Of a DNA stretch of 64,000 nt, positions 42,717 through 52,353 are shown in pieces. The position numbers and the translations under genes are program-made. This DNA comes from Paenibacillus phoenicis (GTDB lineage: Bacteria > Bacillota > Bacilli > Paenibacillales > Paenibacillaceae): NCBI RefSeq assembly GCF_034718895.1, contig NZ_JAYERP010000001.1, forward strand, positions 2,830,501 through 2,894,500. The letters run 5' to 3'. Within the stretch, counting starts at the first letter, position 1, and each line of letters opens with the position of its first letter. Under the pieces are notes generated by a model. That model ran no database searches and had not been told where the DNA came from. It worked only from the letters and a program-made list of their open reading frames with translations.

Positions 42717-43529
42717 CTAATATTCTACGGTTAGCAGCGGCGTACCGATCGTAATCTCATCCATCCCGGTGCCGCTGTTGCGATGGACAGCCATCTGCAA
42801 TGCCACGTGATGATCGCCGCTGAGCACGGTGATCGGCAAGGGATCCACCCGATACGTGCGGCTGGCCGTCCCTTCGTCCCCAAACGCTTCGACTTGCTTC
42901 AACTTCAGTTTGGCGGATCGCTCAATTTGCGATTCCAAGCGGTCAAGCGTCGCGGCGAGCACGGGTTCGCCGGAGTCCGTCCCCTCATCTGTAGCGGATG
43001 CGGGCCAGGCCATCCCCTGTATTGCTGCATTCCATCGCGTATCGACGCCTTCATCTGCCAGCGATTCCCCAGCCATCCGTTGGGCTTCCTGAAGTTGCTC
43101 CCATATCGCCGGATCCCCGCCGGCGGCCTCCAAGCGAAGCATCGCATAATGCTTGCCCTCTTCCAGTGTGATCAGCTCCAGCTCGGCGCGAATCCCCTCG
43201 ATCTGACCTTGGGACTCATAAACCGTCCGCCCTTGAACAGTCCCCGCCTCCGGATTCGACAGCCCCAACCGGCTGGCTAACACCCCGGCCGCTTCCTCTG
43301 CGGAAAGCAGCGAGTTCCATTCACCTTGCCATTTCAGTGTCATCCGAAACGGATCCGACGTTACAGCCCTGCCTATCGCAACCAGCGCGTCCAACTGCTG
43401 CTCCGCGTCTTTCAGTGAATCTGGAACGGCCGCTTCTTGCTCAGTCGCTTGGATCCGTTGCAGGCCGACCAGCAGCATCGCGCAAACGAGGATCAACAAC
43501 CCAATACTCCATAACTTGCGGTTTTGCAT
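42717..43529 (-). CDS. YwmB family exported protein
   Basis: A 270-residue protein with one N-terminal membrane or signal segment (LWSIGLLILVCAMLLVGL) and an extracytoplasmic domain. The pattern EWNSLLSAEEAAGVLASRLG and VLSGDHHVALQMAVHRN fits the YwmB family, a TATA-box-binding-like fold of unknown role in spore formers. The ATG at 43529 has GAGGAGGCGCGTGAC upstream. It is divergent from the germination operon by 68 bp. Confidence 0.75.
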   Translation of the reverse strand: MQNRKLWSIGLLILVCAMLLVGLQRIQATEQEAAVPDSLKDAEQQLDALVAIGRAVTSDPFRMTLKWQGEWNSLLSAEEAAGVLASRLGLSNPEAGTVQGRTVYESQGQIEGIRAELELITLEEGKHYAMLRLEAAGGDPAIWEQLQEAQRMAGESLADEGVDTRWNAAIQGMAWPASATDEGTDSGEPVLAATLDRLESQIERSAKLKLKQVEAFGDEGTASRTYRVDPLPITVLSGDHHVALQMAVHRNSGTGMDEITIGTPLLTVEY

Positions 43530-43597
43530 GTCACGCGCCTCCTCTGCGAATAATAACTCAATGTATAGAGCCAAAACCTATCAGGATGGGGAAGCTT

Positions 43598-44689
43598 ATG
43601 ATCCGCTCGCCGAAAGCTACGAATTTTCAGGCTATCATGACGTTGATGTTGGCCCTCGGACTCACAAACCATGTCTTCATCATCCCGGCCTTGCTGCAAA
43701 TCGCCAAACGGGATGCCTGGTTTTCCGTGCTACTGTCCGCCGTGCCATTTGCACTTGTGGTCTGCCTCATTCGTTACACTTCGTCCCGGATTGGAACCCA
43801 ACCTCTTCCCGAATGGATTCGCCATCGGCTGGGCCGAATTCCTGCTTTTGGGTTTCAATGGGCGATGACAGCGTTCTTCTTCGCTACGGCGTGGTTCAGT
43901 TTATATGATACCGTAATGTGGATGAAGGTGACGTTTCTGCCTTACACTCCGGTTTTGGCCAGCTCGTTGATCTTGATGCTGCTTTGTTTCGTTGGGGCGC
44001 TGAAGGGCATGAAAACAATCGCCGTCACCTCCGGTATCTTGCTGCCGCTTGTTGTACTGCTTGGCTTCTATGTCGCCATCATCAACGTCGAATTCAAAGA
44101 TTACAGTCTGCTGTTCCCTCTCTTGGAACAGGGATGGATTCCGGTTTTCAAAGGAGTATTGTACGCCTGTGCCGGGTTGTTCGAGATCTTTTTTGTCTTC
44201 TTCCTTCACCCATACCTGAAGGCCCCATTAACCAGAATCCAATTCATCGTGTTCAGTCTGATTCTGCTTGGTCTAATGCTGGGTCCACTGACCGGCGCCA
44301 TCACCGAGTTCAACCCGTTTGAGGCGGCCGTTCAGCGTTACCCGGCTTATGAGGAATGGAGAATCGCCGGTTTTGGCAAATACGTATCGCAAACCGATTT
44401 TTTCTCGATCTGTCAATGGTTGTCGGGCAGCTTTATCCGTATTTCCTTTGCGATGATCGTCATCGCGGATATGTGGAAGAAGCAAAATCCCCGTTGGAGA
44501 CCCACATTGCTCGCGGTCCTCGCGTTCATCCTGATTTTACTTAGCTGTTATACCTTTACCGACATCGTGTTTCAGCATTTAATGATTCTTTACATATATC
44601 CGATAAACGCCTGCTTCCTGCTGTTCATGACGCTCATCATTGCCGCTGCCGCTTTATTAAGAAAACGCAAGAAAGGAGGATCCGCATGA
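43598..44689 (+). CDS. Germinant receptor B subunit (GerAB/GerKB type)
   Basis: A 363-residue polytopic protein of the APC-like endospore family with about ten hydrophobic segments. It forms the membrane channel-like or ligand-binding part of a spore germinant receptor. The ATG at 43598 has GGGGAAGCTT upstream and gives the standard length; the frame open upstream overlaps the divergent gene. Its last bases overlap the A-subunit start (ATGA). Gene order here is B-A-C. Confidence 0.88.
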   Translation: MIRSPKATNFQAIMTLMLALGLTNHVFIIPALLQIAKRDAWFSVLLSAVPFALVVCLIRYTSSRIGTQPLPEWIRHRLGRIPAFGFQWAMTAFFFATAWFSLYDTVMWMKVTFLPYTPVLASSLILMLLCFVGALKGMKTIAVTSGILLPLVVLLGFYVAIINVEFKDYSLLFPLLEQGWIPVFKGVLYACAGLFEIFFVFFLHPYLKAPLTRIQFIVFSLILLGLMLGPLTGAITEFNPFEAAVQRYPAYEEWRIAGFGKYVSQTDFFSICQWLSGSFIRISFAMIVIADMWKKQNPRWRPTLLAVLAFILILLSCYTFTDIVFQHLMILYIYPINACFLLFMTLIIAAAALLRKRKKGGSA

Positions 44690-46176
44690 GTTCCAGCGAC
44701 CGGCCGTCCGGCCAACAAGTAGACCGGATCGACATTCCGTTCCTGACCCAATATTTCCAGACTTCCTCCGACGTCAAGCTTCGCCCGTTTGCTGCCGGGA
44801 TGGAGCCGGGGCGTTCGATCACCTTAATCTATTGTGAGCCGATGACGGATTTGAAACAGTTGAGCGAGGTGGTCTATCCGCGGCTTGCTGAACTGTGTCG
44901 GGAACAGGCCAATATCGGAATCGAGGCGTTCGGAGCCAATCCCTATTTGCCGTTAAACCGGATCGAAGGGCCGGACTTGCTGCATCGTCTTACTCTTCAA
45001 GTCTACTCCGGCAAGCTGGTCCTTTATTTTGAATACAACCAGACCTTCTTCAGCTGCGATATTTCGAACCCGCCAGGCCGTTCCCCCGAAGAAGCCAGTA
45101 CGGAATCGGCCGTCAAGGGAGCCCGTGACGGCTTTACTGAAAACCTGACGACCAACATCGGGTTGATTCGAAAACGGCTGCGGACCGCTTCCCTGGGGGT
45201 GGAAGAGATCATCAAAGGGACGCGGGGGGAAACGCGCATTGCGCTTTTTTATATTCAAGATGTTATTAACCCGGACATTCTCGCAGAGGCTCGAAAGCGA
45301 TTGTACGAGATTGACACCGATGCAATTATCGGCACCTCGTATATCGAATCCGTCGTGAAGGGAGCGCATAAACGAGCCTTATTCCCGCTGACCGATTACT
45401 CGGGGAGACCGGACTACGTTGTCGATGCCCTGCTGGCGGGCCGATTTGCCGTGTTGGCCGATGGGAATCCGATCGCCATCGTTGCTCCTGTGACCTTGAT
45501 GAATCTGCTGATTTCTCCAGAGGATGCCAACACCCCTTATTACATCGTGTCCGTGCAAAAAGTGCTCAGACTCATCGGACTGACCGTCGGGCTGTTTCTC
45601 CCGGGCTTCTATGTCGCGTTAACCAGTTTTAATCTGGAGCAAATCCCCGTCCCGCTGCTGGCAACCATCAGCAAATCGAGGCATGGCTTGCCGTTTCCGG
45701 TCCCGTTTGAAACCTTCGTCATGCTGTTTCTGTTCGAGATCTTTAACGAGGCAGGCAAAAGATTACCCCATGCCATGGGACAAACGATAACGGTCGTAGG
45801 CGGCCTGATTATCGGAGATGCCGCCATCCGCGCCGGGATCACCTCGCCGACCATCATCGTCGCCGTGGCGATCGCCATCGTCGCCAGTTCGACCTTAGAG
45901 AATCAGACGTTAAGCGGTACGACAGCCCAACTTCGCATCGTGATTTTGCTGTTGTCCTCCATCTTTGGGATGTTCGGGTTCCTGATCGGTTTTATCGGTC
46001 TAATCCTTTACCTTGCCTCATTAGAGTCCTATGGCGTGCCTTATCTATCGCCATTTTCCCCGTTCGTCAAAAGCGACTTTGCCGAAGCGGTCCTGAAGAA
46101 GCCGTCGAAATCCGTGAAGAGGCGGCCCCGCATTCTGCATCCGCTGGATCAAACGGCAAGGAGGGACAAGCCTTGA
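44686..46176 (+). CDS. Germinant receptor A subunit (GerAA/GerKA type)
   Basis: A 496-residue inner-membrane spore germination protein. The N-terminal ~280 residues are soluble (TLIYCEPMTDLKQL, LGVEEIIKGTRGETRIALFY) and the C-terminal part has about five membrane segments (GDAAIRAGITSPTIIVAVA). GGAGGATCCGC precedes the ATG, which overlaps the B-subunit stop. The N-terminal part is typical of A subunits that assemble as ion channels. Confidence 0.93.
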   Translation: MSSSDRPSGQQVDRIDIPFLTQYFQTSSDVKLRPFAAGMEPGRSITLIYCEPMTDLKQLSEVVYPRLAELCREQANIGIEAFGANPYLPLNRIEGPDLLHRLTLQVYSGKLVLYFEYNQTFFSCDISNPPGRSPEEASTESAVKGARDGFTENLTTNIGLIRKRLRTASLGVEEIIKGTRGETRIALFYIQDVINPDILAEARKRLYEIDTDAIIGTSYIESVVKGAHKRALFPLTDYSGRPDYVVDALLAGRFAVLADGNPIAIVAPVTLMNLLISPEDANTPYYIVSVQKVLRLIGLTVGLFLPGFYVALTSFNLEQIPVPLLATISKSRHGLPFPVPFETFVMLFLFEIFNEAGKRLPHAMGQTITVVGGLIIGDAAIRAGITSPTIIVAVAIAIVASSTLENQTLSGTTAQLRIVILLLSSIFGMFGFLIGFIGLILYLASLESYGVPYLSPFSPFVKSDFAEAVLKKPSKSVKRRPRILHPLDQTARRDKP

Positions 46177-47315
46177 GAGCGATCCGGGCTTTCCTTGCGC
46201 TGATCCTGCTGCTGACGGGCTGTTGGGATATGAAAGAGGCGCAAAATATCAATTTTATCACCGCATTGGGTGTCGATTATGCGGATGGCCGTTTCATCAT
46301 TTATGCCCAGTTGCTGGATTTTGCAGAGATTGCTAAACAAGAGGGGGCGGTTGAAACCGGAAACGGGAAGGTTTGGATCGGAAAAGGCGAGGGGAAGACG
46401 ATCGACGAGGCTTTGATTTCGCTCTACCCCGCCTCGCAGCAACGGACGTCCTGGACGCATGTCCGAACGATCATCTTCTCCAAAGCGCTGCTGGACAAGC
46501 ATTTGCCGGAAGCCGTCAACGGCTTGATCCAAACCCGTGATCTTCGGTACACGCCTTGGGTGTTTGGCACCGACAAGCAAATTCCCGATGTGTTTGCGAG
46601 CATCTCCCTTCTGAATGAGTCGGTGCTGAATTCGGGGCTGCTTGAACCCGAAGAATTATTTAAACTCTATTCTTTCGTCGAGCCCATTCGGCTCATCAAG
46701 CTGATGGACGGGGTGAAGGAGCCTGCGGTGACGAGGCTGTTACCTCTGATCAGCTGGACTGACGAGGTTTGGAAGGGGGAGGGCAAACCTATTCCTCAAA
46801 TCAAGCTCGTCGGCGCATATGCCATCGCACAAGGCCGCAACCGTGGACAAGTTGACCCGGCAATGCTTCAGGGGGCGAGATACGTGGCATTCCACAGAAT
46901 GATCAGCTTTCCGTTGCCTTTATCCTTAGAGGATGGATCCCCGGTGACGATCAATATCGCGCATCGCGATCCGGACGTACAAATCGGCGCGGGTAGTGAC
47001 CCCATTCGGATCAATTTGAACGTGCGCGCCAAAGCCTATATCACGGAGGTAGGGGCGGGAGGCGGGATTGCCGCCGCCCGGCTCCGTGCCTTGGCCGAAG
47101 AGACCATCGAACGCGAAATCAGGCGTTCCTTCGACATTGCGAAGGCTCGCCATATCGACCTATACAATCTGGAAGAGAAGCTCTACCGCTATGACCAGGC
47201 GCGGTGGAAGCAGCTCCGTTCCCAAGGAAAGTCCCTGATTTCCATCATGGAATTGGATCAGGTCCAGGCCGAGGTGACCCTCGTTCACTCCTCAGCCTAT
47301 AACTTGTTGAACTAA
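46173..47315 (+). CDS. Germinant receptor C subunit, Ger(x)C lipoprotein
   Basis: A 380-residue lipoprotein with lipobox LLLTGC (Cys17) and the family signature CWDMKEAQNINFITALGVD. It completes the three-subunit germinant receptor. The TTG start overlaps the A-subunit stop, with AAGGAGGGACAAGCC upstream. Its stop codon is the first base triplet of repeat copy 2. The germinant cannot be deduced. Confidence 0.93.
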   Translation: MRAIRAFLALILLLTGCWDMKEAQNINFITALGVDYADGRFIIYAQLLDFAEIAKQEGAVETGNGKVWIGKGEGKTIDEALISLYPASQQRTSWTHVRTIIFSKALLDKHLPEAVNGLIQTRDLRYTPWVFGTDKQIPDVFASISLLNESVLNSGLLEPEELFKLYSFVEPIRLIKLMDGVKEPAVTRLLPLISWTDEVWKGEGKPIPQIKLVGAYAIAQGRNRGQVDPAMLQGARYVAFHRMISFPLPLSLEDGSPVTINIAHRDPDVQIGAGSDPIRINLNVRAKAYITEVGAGGGIAAARLRALAEETIEREIRRSFDIAKARHIDLYNLEEKLYRYDQARWKQLRSQGKSLISIMELDQVQAEVTLVHSSAYNLLN

Positions 47316-47430
47316 TAAGAAAAACGTCTATCGACGTACATTCAAAGTAGACAGACCGCGTTTAGCGGAAGTTTTTTCTTGCGATATCAGGATGCCAATG
47401 CCCCGAAGTTTATACTTTCTGATATCTTAA
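47315..47430 (+). repeat. Structured dispersed repeat, copy 2
   Basis: The 116-bp copy differs from 31506-31620 by four substitutions and one extra T. It begins at the Ger(x)C stop codon and fills the space to the convergent liaR-like gene. The two long stems are conserved: AAGAAAAAC/GTTTTTTCTT (one bulged T) and GATATCAG/CTGATATC. The substitution CAATGTA to CAAAGTA breaks one pair of a small hairpin. Confidence 0.85.
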
Positions 47431-47450
47431 GAAAACGGTTTGGCAGAAAT

Positions 47451-48104
47451 TCACTCCGCCAACCCGTTTTTGTATGCGTAAATAGCCGCCTGCGTGCGGT
47501 CCTCTACGCCAAGCTTCGCTAAAATATTGGTGACATGGAATTTCACCGTTTTGATCCCGATGATCAGCTCGTCGGCGATATCCTGATTCGATTTCCCTTG
47601 AGCCAGCAAACGCAGAACGTCCATTTCGCGCTCGGTCAGCTCTTCGTGAGCCGGAGCCTCCACCTTTGGTTGGCGGAACCGGTTCATCATCTTGGAAGCG
47701 ACCTGCGACTCCAATACCGATTGGCCGCGGGCTGCTGCGCGAATCGCCTCAGCGATCTCGGAAGCGCGCGACGTTTTCAGCAAATAGCTGAACGCCCCGG
47801 CTTCGATCACGGGATACATCTTCTCGTCATCAAGATAGCTGGTGAGCACGATGACTTTACAGTCCGGATGCAAGGCAAGCAGCTGCCGAGTCGCTTCGAT
47901 GCCGTCCATGCCTTCCATCACCAGGTCCATCAGCACGACGTCAGGCCGGTACTCCTGCGCCAGGCGAATTCCTTCCTCCCCGCTGCTGGCCTCTCCGACA
48001 ACCTCAATCCCTTCTTCGGTGCCCAGCACCGCCGCCAGACCGATTCTGACCATCTCATGATCATCCACAAGCAGTACTTTAATCTCCTTGTCTTCCATCT
48101 CCAT
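47451..48104 (-). CDS. liaR: LiaR-type response regulator
   Basis: A 217-residue NarL/LuxR-type regulator. The receiver domain has phospho-acceptor Asp60 ([10 protein letters not shown]) and the C-terminal LuxR helix-turn-helix reads [21 protein letters not shown]. Paired with the LiaS-like kinase it answers cell-envelope stress, such as lipid II-binding antibiotics. The ATG at 48104 has GATGAGGGCAGTC upstream and overlaps the kinase gene by 26 bp; other in-frame ATGs exist at 48131 and 48098. Confidence 0.9.
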   Translation of the reverse strand: MEMEDKEIKVLLVDDHEMVRIGLAAVLGTEEGIEVVGEASSGEEGIRLAQEYRPDVVLMDLVMEGMDGIEATRQLLALHPDCKVIVLTSYLDDEKMYPVIEAGAFSYLLKTSRASEIAEAIRAAARGQSVLESQVASKMMNRFRQPKVEAPAHEELTEREMDVLRLLAQGKSNQDIADELIIGIKTVKFHVTNILAKLGVEDRTQAAIYAYKNGLAE

Positions 48105-49161
48105 GACTGCCCTCATCCCCGCTTTCTTCATGAATTAGTGGAACGGATATTTCAATGCGCATCCCTTTGCCGGGCGCAGTGATAAACTGAATCGATCCGC
48201 CGATCTCGTGAATGCGTTCCTGCATCGTTGACAAGCCGTAGGATGCTTGCTTCTTGTCGTCCAGCTCGAAGCCGATCCCGTTGTCGCGCAGCGTCACCTT
48301 GACGGCCTCGCCGCGGCGGTGAATCCGAATTTCCATCTTGTCCGCCTTGGCGTGGCGCAGCGTATTGGACATCGCTTCCTGGATGATGCGGAACAGATGG
48401 TTTTCAATCCCTTTACCTAAATTCAAATCCTCGTCGATCTCCAGAGTTAAATCCATCGGCACCTTCGTCTTCAGCTCTTTCACCAAATCGCTTAAGCCTT
48501 GAGACAACTCCTTGCCTTCGAGATAGACCGGACGCAGATGCAGCAGCAGCGCGCGCATCTCCGACTGCGCCACCGACGCCATCTCCTCAATGAGTTCGAC
48601 CTGGCGCTGCGCTTTGTCGAAATCCTTCTCCAGCGTACGCCCCACGGCCGTAGCTGTCATCGAGATGGCGAACAGCTGCTGGGATACGGCGTCATGCAAT
48701 TCGCGAGCCAGCCGCTGCCGCTCCTCCACGATCGCCGATACCCGGGCTTGCTCAGCCAACTGGGCGTTGTGCGTGGACAACCGCTGGAGCGAGGACACCT
48801 GCTCTTCCCAGCGCTTGCCGATCCGCTCCAGCTGTTCTGCCAGCCGGCCCAGTTCATCTTCGCCCAGCTTGGGCACGCTCCCGGTTTGATTGCCCTTCTC
48901 CCATTGCAGCAACGCTTCGCGTAAACCGTCGATCTGCCGTTTGGGACGATACCCTAGAAAGAACCCGTGAGCTGCGCCGATGATGAGAAGCAGTGAGAGC
49001 AGCATCGTGCCGGCTTGGATGGCCGTCTTCCAGGACGGTTGGGGTTGAAAATACCCGTATGTATACATCACATAAATGGTGGCTGCCATCGTAATAACAG
49101 ACAGGAGAATCCCTCCGCGCATGCTGCGGGAGACCATGTTGCTCGGCTTTTTCGATTTCAT
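48079..49161 (-). CDS. liaS: LiaS-type sensor histidine kinase
   Basis: A 360-residue kinase of the HisKA_3 class with two close N-terminal membrane segments (about residues 17-36 and 50-70) and almost no outside domain, the intramembrane-sensing layout. A HAMP-like linker and coiled coil lead to His156 ([15 protein letters not shown]) and an ATPase domain (GIGFELDDK). It needs the LiaF-like protein next to it for control. It overlaps liaR. Confidence 0.92.
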   Translation of the reverse strand: MKSKKPSNMVSRSMRGGILLSVITMAATIYVMYTYGYFQPQPSWKTAIQAGTMLLSLLLIIGAAHGFFLGYRPKRQIDGLREALLQWEKGNQTGSVPKLGEDELGRLAEQLERIGKRWEEQVSSLQRLSTHNAQLAEQARVSAIVEERQRLARELHDAVSQQLFAISMTATAVGRTLEKDFDKAQRQVELIEEMASVAQSEMRALLLHLRPVYLEGKELSQGLSDLVKELKTKVPMDLTLEIDEDLNLGKGIENHLFRIIQEAMSNTLRHAKADKMEIRIHRRGEAVKVTLRDNGIGFELDDKKQASYGLSTMQERIHEIGGSIQFITAPGKGMRIEISVPLIHEESGDEGSHGDGRQGD

Positions 49162-49179
49162 GCGGGACGTTCCTCCTGT

Positions 49180-49830
49180 CTAAAGTAATCGTATATCGAC
49201 ATCTCCTACAAGATAGGAAATGATGATTTTCACTTTTTGGTCACGGACCTCGTAGTTCGGCGACTTCCAATATAACCGATTGAGCATGCCCGTCTCTTTG
49301 TCGTGGCTGAAATCGATTTGTCCGAACAGGACAAACGCTTCGATCTCCACGCCGTAATCCTCCGGAATCACTAAATCCACGTCCCCGACAATCCCTTGAA
49401 ACATGAGGACGTTATGCCCACCTTCCATCATCGCCAGCGATAAATCGATGTCAAGCTCGCCAAGCACATGCCACATGCTTGTGTTCCGCAAGTTCCACGG
49501 ATCGCGGTCCCAGCGGATGCTGGAGGTGATGTTTTGCTTCTGCACGTAATTGCCTTGCGGTTGGGTTTTGCGAACTTTCGCGTAGTAGTACCCCAGCGAG
49601 ATCATCAGAATCGCCAAGATCAGCATAAAATGGTCCAGCAGGATGAGTCCGCCGCCGACCGCCATCAAGATATAGCCGGTCTTGACCTGTTCCCCTTGCC
49701 GGATTTTATATATGCCGAACCCAAGCAAAAAGAGGGCGACAATGGTAAAGAAACTCAGCCACTTCCCGAAAATCAACAGTAAGCCAAATGCGATTAAGCC
49801 GATGGCTAAGAACCTTTTCCGTGTATCCAT
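49180..49830 (-). CDS. liaF: LiaF-type membrane inhibitor of the Lia system
   Basis: A 216-residue protein with four N-terminal membrane segments and a C-terminal cell-wall-active-antibiotic-response (DUF2154) domain (VLGELDIDLSLAMMEGG, VDLVIPEDYGVEIEAF). LiaF keeps LiaS in check in Bacillus. The ATG at 49830 has GGGAGGTGCGGCAC upstream. It follows the second PspA gene across a terminator-like hairpin. Confidence 0.9.
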   Translation of the reverse strand: MDTRKRFLAIGLIAFGLLLIFGKWLSFFTIVALFLLGFGIYKIRQGEQVKTGYILMAVGGGLILLDHFMLILAILMISLGYYYAKVRKTQPQGNYVQKQNITSSIRWDRDPWNLRNTSMWHVLGELDIDLSLAMMEGGHNVLMFQGIVGDVDLVIPEDYGVEIEAFVLFGQIDFSHDKETGMLNRLYWKSPNYEVRDQKVKIIISYLVGDVDIRLL

Positions 49831-49861
49831 GTGCCGCACCTCCCTGCAGGTTCATAGAGTC

Positions 49862-49903
49862 GTAAAAAGCCATAACGGCATGGCCTCCCATACCGTATGG
49901 CTT
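49862..49903 (-). terminator. Probable leaky terminator between pspA and liaF
   Basis: On the minus strand AAGCCATACGGTATGG and CCATGCCGTTATGGCTT form a long stem with a GAGG loop, followed by TTTTT. liaF starts only ~30 bp later with no visible promoter, so some read-through is expected. Confidence 0.75.
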
Positions 49904-49944
49904 CACCAGTATTTAGAATATCACAATGTCCAGCGGACGTGTAG

Positions 49945-50646
49945 TTATTCCTTGTCTTCTTCGCGGGCTGCGGACGGGTTCAATTTTGCTTTCAGCGCTT
50001 CAAGCTGCGCATCCACTTTCAGCTGCTTCTCGGCATCTGCCGGGCTGATGTAAGTGGAAGGCGATGTTCCGCGATAAACCATGCCGGCGACTTCGGCTTC
50101 CGCTTCCAGTTGCATAATCTTCTCTTCCATCCGGTGGAATCCGAGCGAAGCGTTGCCGCTTTCGATCGTATGCAGCGTGCTGATTTGCGACATTTGCTTT
50201 CTAGCTTTCGCCATTTGCGCGCGGCTCACCAGCTCGTTCCGTTTGTTGCGCAGTTTATAGAACTCGTCTTTCATATCGTGCAGCTGCTGTTTGAGTTCGG
50301 CAGCATGAGCTTCAGCTTGCGCGTGCAGCTCGGCGAATTCCGTTTGCTTTTGGTCGTAATGGATTTTCTCCTCCAGCATTTTGCGGGCAACTTCCTCCTG
50401 CCCATTGCGGAGTGCAAGCTCAGCTTGAGCCTCCCGCTGTGCAGAGATGCGGATCGCTTCGTCCAGACGTTGCTTCATCCGGCGCTCGTTGGCCATTTGC
50501 TTCGCCACCGTTACTTCGGCGTCGCGAATTTCAGCCTCCATATCGCGCAGGTATTGGTTCAGCATCACAATCGGGTCTTCCACCTTATCCAACAAATCGT
50601 TTACAGACGCTTTCGTAATATCTTTAATTCTTTTGAATACTCCCAT
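49945..50646 (-). CDS. PspA/IM30 family protein (LiaH-like), second paralogue
   Basis: A 233-residue, almost fully helical coiled-coil protein ([22 protein letters not shown]-like repeats, [16 protein letters not shown]). PspA/LiaH proteins form large rings or rods on the inner membrane and limit leakage under stress. It starts 3 bp downstream of the PspC gene. It is a diverged paralogue of the pspA gene at 51157, with which it shares the N-terminal VFRRVRDIT-type amphipathic helix. Confidence 0.92.
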   Translation of the reverse strand: MGVFKRIKDITKASVNDLLDKVEDPIVMLNQYLRDMEAEIRDAEVTVAKQMANERRMKQRLDEAIRISAQREAQAELALRNGQEEVARKMLEEKIHYDQKQTEFAELHAQAEAHAAELKQQLHDMKDEFYKLRNKRNELVSRAQMAKARKQMSQISTLHTIESGNASLGFHRMEEKIMQLEAEAEVAGMVYRGTSPSTYISPADAEKQLKVDAQLEALKAKLNPSAAREEDKE

Positions 50647-50649
50647 CGT

Positions 50650-51150
50650 CTACACTTCTCCCTTCTCGTATTCGGAGAGCTTCTTGCGCAGCTCTTCCAA
50701 TTCTTTTTTTAATGCTTTCTTCTCAATATCTTCCATCATGGAATCCAGACTGGAAGCACCCGGGGCGGACTGAAAGCCGGCTCCCGAAGCACCTGGGCCG
50801 TATTGCGGCGGCTGGGTTCCGTAAGTATTGCCGGTTGGATTACCGTACGGTGGACGGGGACCAAAGCGTTGATCCTCGTAGAAGTCCCGGCGTTTACCGC
50901 CGTAACCCGGATGCGGGCCGCTGCCCGGCCATCCGCCATGATAGTACGGATCGTGGGGCTGATATGGCTCCTTGGAGATCACCAAGGTAGCGATGAAGTA
51001 GATAAAGATCGTTGTCCCGCCGGTAAAAAATATGCTAAGAAAAGCGATCAACCGGAGCACGCCGACGTGAATTCCGAAATATTCTCCGAGCCCTCCGATC
51101 AAACCGCTGATCCAGCGATCCCGTCTGGATCGGTACAAGGGTCTTCCCAT
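50650..51150 (-). CDS. PspC domain membrane protein
   Basis: A 166-residue protein with an N-terminal PspC domain (RRDRWISGLIGGLGEYFG, LIAFLSIFFTGG, one to two membrane segments). A Gly/Pro/Tyr-rich middle region (PHDPYYHGGWPGSGPHPG) and a C-terminal coiled coil (KKALKKELEELRKKLSEYE) follow. PspC senses or relays membrane stress with PspA. The C-terminal coiled coil could contact either flanking PspA. It lies 6 bp after the first pspA. Confidence 0.92.
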   Translation of the reverse strand: MGRPLYRSRRDRWISGLIGGLGEYFGIHVGVLRLIAFLSIFFTGGTTIFIYFIATLVISKEPYQPHDPYYHGGWPGSGPHPGYGGKRRDFYEDQRFGPRPPYGNPTGNTYGTQPPQYGPGASGAGFQSAPGASSLDSMMEDIEKKALKKELEELRKKLSEYEKGEV

Positions 51151-51156
51151 CGATTC

Positions 51157-51831
51157 TTACTCCTCTCGCTGGTTATTTAGCTTCTGCTTCAAGCGGGAGA
51201 GCTCCTGTTCCAGAGTCGATTGGATGGCGGAGCCGGCTTGGTTCAAGAAATCCGAACCCGCTCTCCGCAATTCGCGCAGGCTGCGGGCTTCCCATTCCAT
51301 ATCGGACACCCGGTCCTCCAAGCGATGGAACATCTTCGGCACATCCTGCACGCCGTAACCGTTCATCCGCTGGTTCATCCGCTGCTGTAAACGAAGCGTC
51401 TCCATTCTTGCATAGTAGTACTGCCGTTTGTTGTATACGACCTGATATTCGGTCTTCAATTCGTTTAGCTGGGCTTCTAATTCCTGCAGCGATTCTATGC
51501 TTTGCGTGTACAACTCGGTGTATTGTTCCACCTTTTCCTCGTACAGCATCTTCTCCTGCAGGGCCAGCTTCGCCAAGTGCTCCTCGCCCGCTTTCAATGC
51601 GAGCAGCGCTTGTTCCTCACGTTTGTCGCGCATGACCTTGGCTTGATCCACCTGCTGCTTCAATTGCTTCGCGTGTCCACTGTATTGATAATGAAGCTTC
51701 TCGGCTTCGGCAATTTCCTGCCGCGTTTCAATCAGAAATTGGTCGATCAAGCGAACCGGATCCTGCGATTGCTCCAACTTCTCATTTAGAGTAGCTACCG
51801 TAATATCTCGTACTCGACGAAATACACTCAT
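51157..51831 (-). CDS. PspA/IM30 family protein, first paralogue
   Basis: A 224-residue helical coiled-coil protein with the N-terminal amphipathic helix typical of PspA (VFRRVRDITVATLNEKLE) and a long heptad-patterned core. It probably assembles on the cytoplasmic membrane during envelope stress. It is separated by 62 bp from the liaI-like gene upstream and is followed directly by pspC. Confidence 0.92.
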   Translation of the reverse strand: MSVFRRVRDITVATLNEKLEQSQDPVRLIDQFLIETRQEIAEAEKLHYQYSGHAKQLKQQVDQAKVMRDKREEQALLALKAGEEHLAKLALQEKMLYEEKVEQYTELYTQSIESLQELEAQLNELKTEYQVVYNKRQYYYARMETLRLQQRMNQRMNGYGVQDVPKMFHRLEDRVSDMEWEARSLRELRRAGSDFLNQAGSAIQSTLEQELSRLKQKLNNQREE

Positions 51832-51893
51832 GACATCCTTCCCTCCTAACCTTTCGGTTCACAATTCAAGTTCATCTGCATGTATTTAATCAA

Positions 51894-52190
51894 TCAGTAA
51901 CTCCGTTTGCCTCTTAAGGAAGAGATACCGTAAACGATTAATCCAATACCTAAGAGCGGAACGATCAGCCAGGCCAGCTTGGAGATCAAGGAAATCACCC
52001 CGAAAATCAACACCAGCCATCCGAAGAAGGCGTTCCCCCGTCGAATCCCGTAATAGCCGAGACCGATCATTACAATCGCAATCACCAGTCCGAACAGGCT
52101 GCCTAGGAAAGGAGTTAACTTGCCCAGCAGAATCAGTGCGCCAAGGGCAATCAGTACAATAGCGAATACATTCAGTCGATTTGTTCTCAT
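51894..52190 (-). CDS. Small LiaI/LiaF-N-like membrane protein
   Basis: A 98-residue protein with three to four hydrophobic segments (VFAIVLIALGALILLG, LFGLVIAIVMIGLGYYG, AWLIVPLLGIGLIVYG). It resembles LiaI or the N-terminal part of LiaF. The ATG at 52190 has GAGGCGG 11 bp upstream. It is first in the stress cluster, the same place LiaI takes ahead of LiaH in B. subtilis, where it anchors LiaH to the membrane. Confidence 0.75.
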   Translation of the reverse strand: MRTNRLNVFAIVLIALGALILLGKLTPFLGSLFGLVIAIVMIGLGYYGIRRGNAFFGWLVLIFGVISLISKLAWLIVPLLGIGLIVYGISSLRGKRSY

Positions 52191-52353
52191 TGAAAATTTC
52201 ACCGCCTCTCATTTGATCAACCTTATGTCTCTATTCTAGGGTGATTACAGGTTATCCAAAACGGACTGGGGACGGTTTTTCAACCTAGACCTAAGTCGAG
52301 GATGCGCTCAGCCTGGGGGTTTATGGGTGGAGGGAGGGTTTCTCCGCAAGTGC

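Noticed and set aside
31506..47430. The two repeat copies as a CRISPR array or insertion sequence
   Set aside because: There are only two copies 16 kb apart with no spacers, no cas genes, no transposase and no flanking target-site duplication that I could see.
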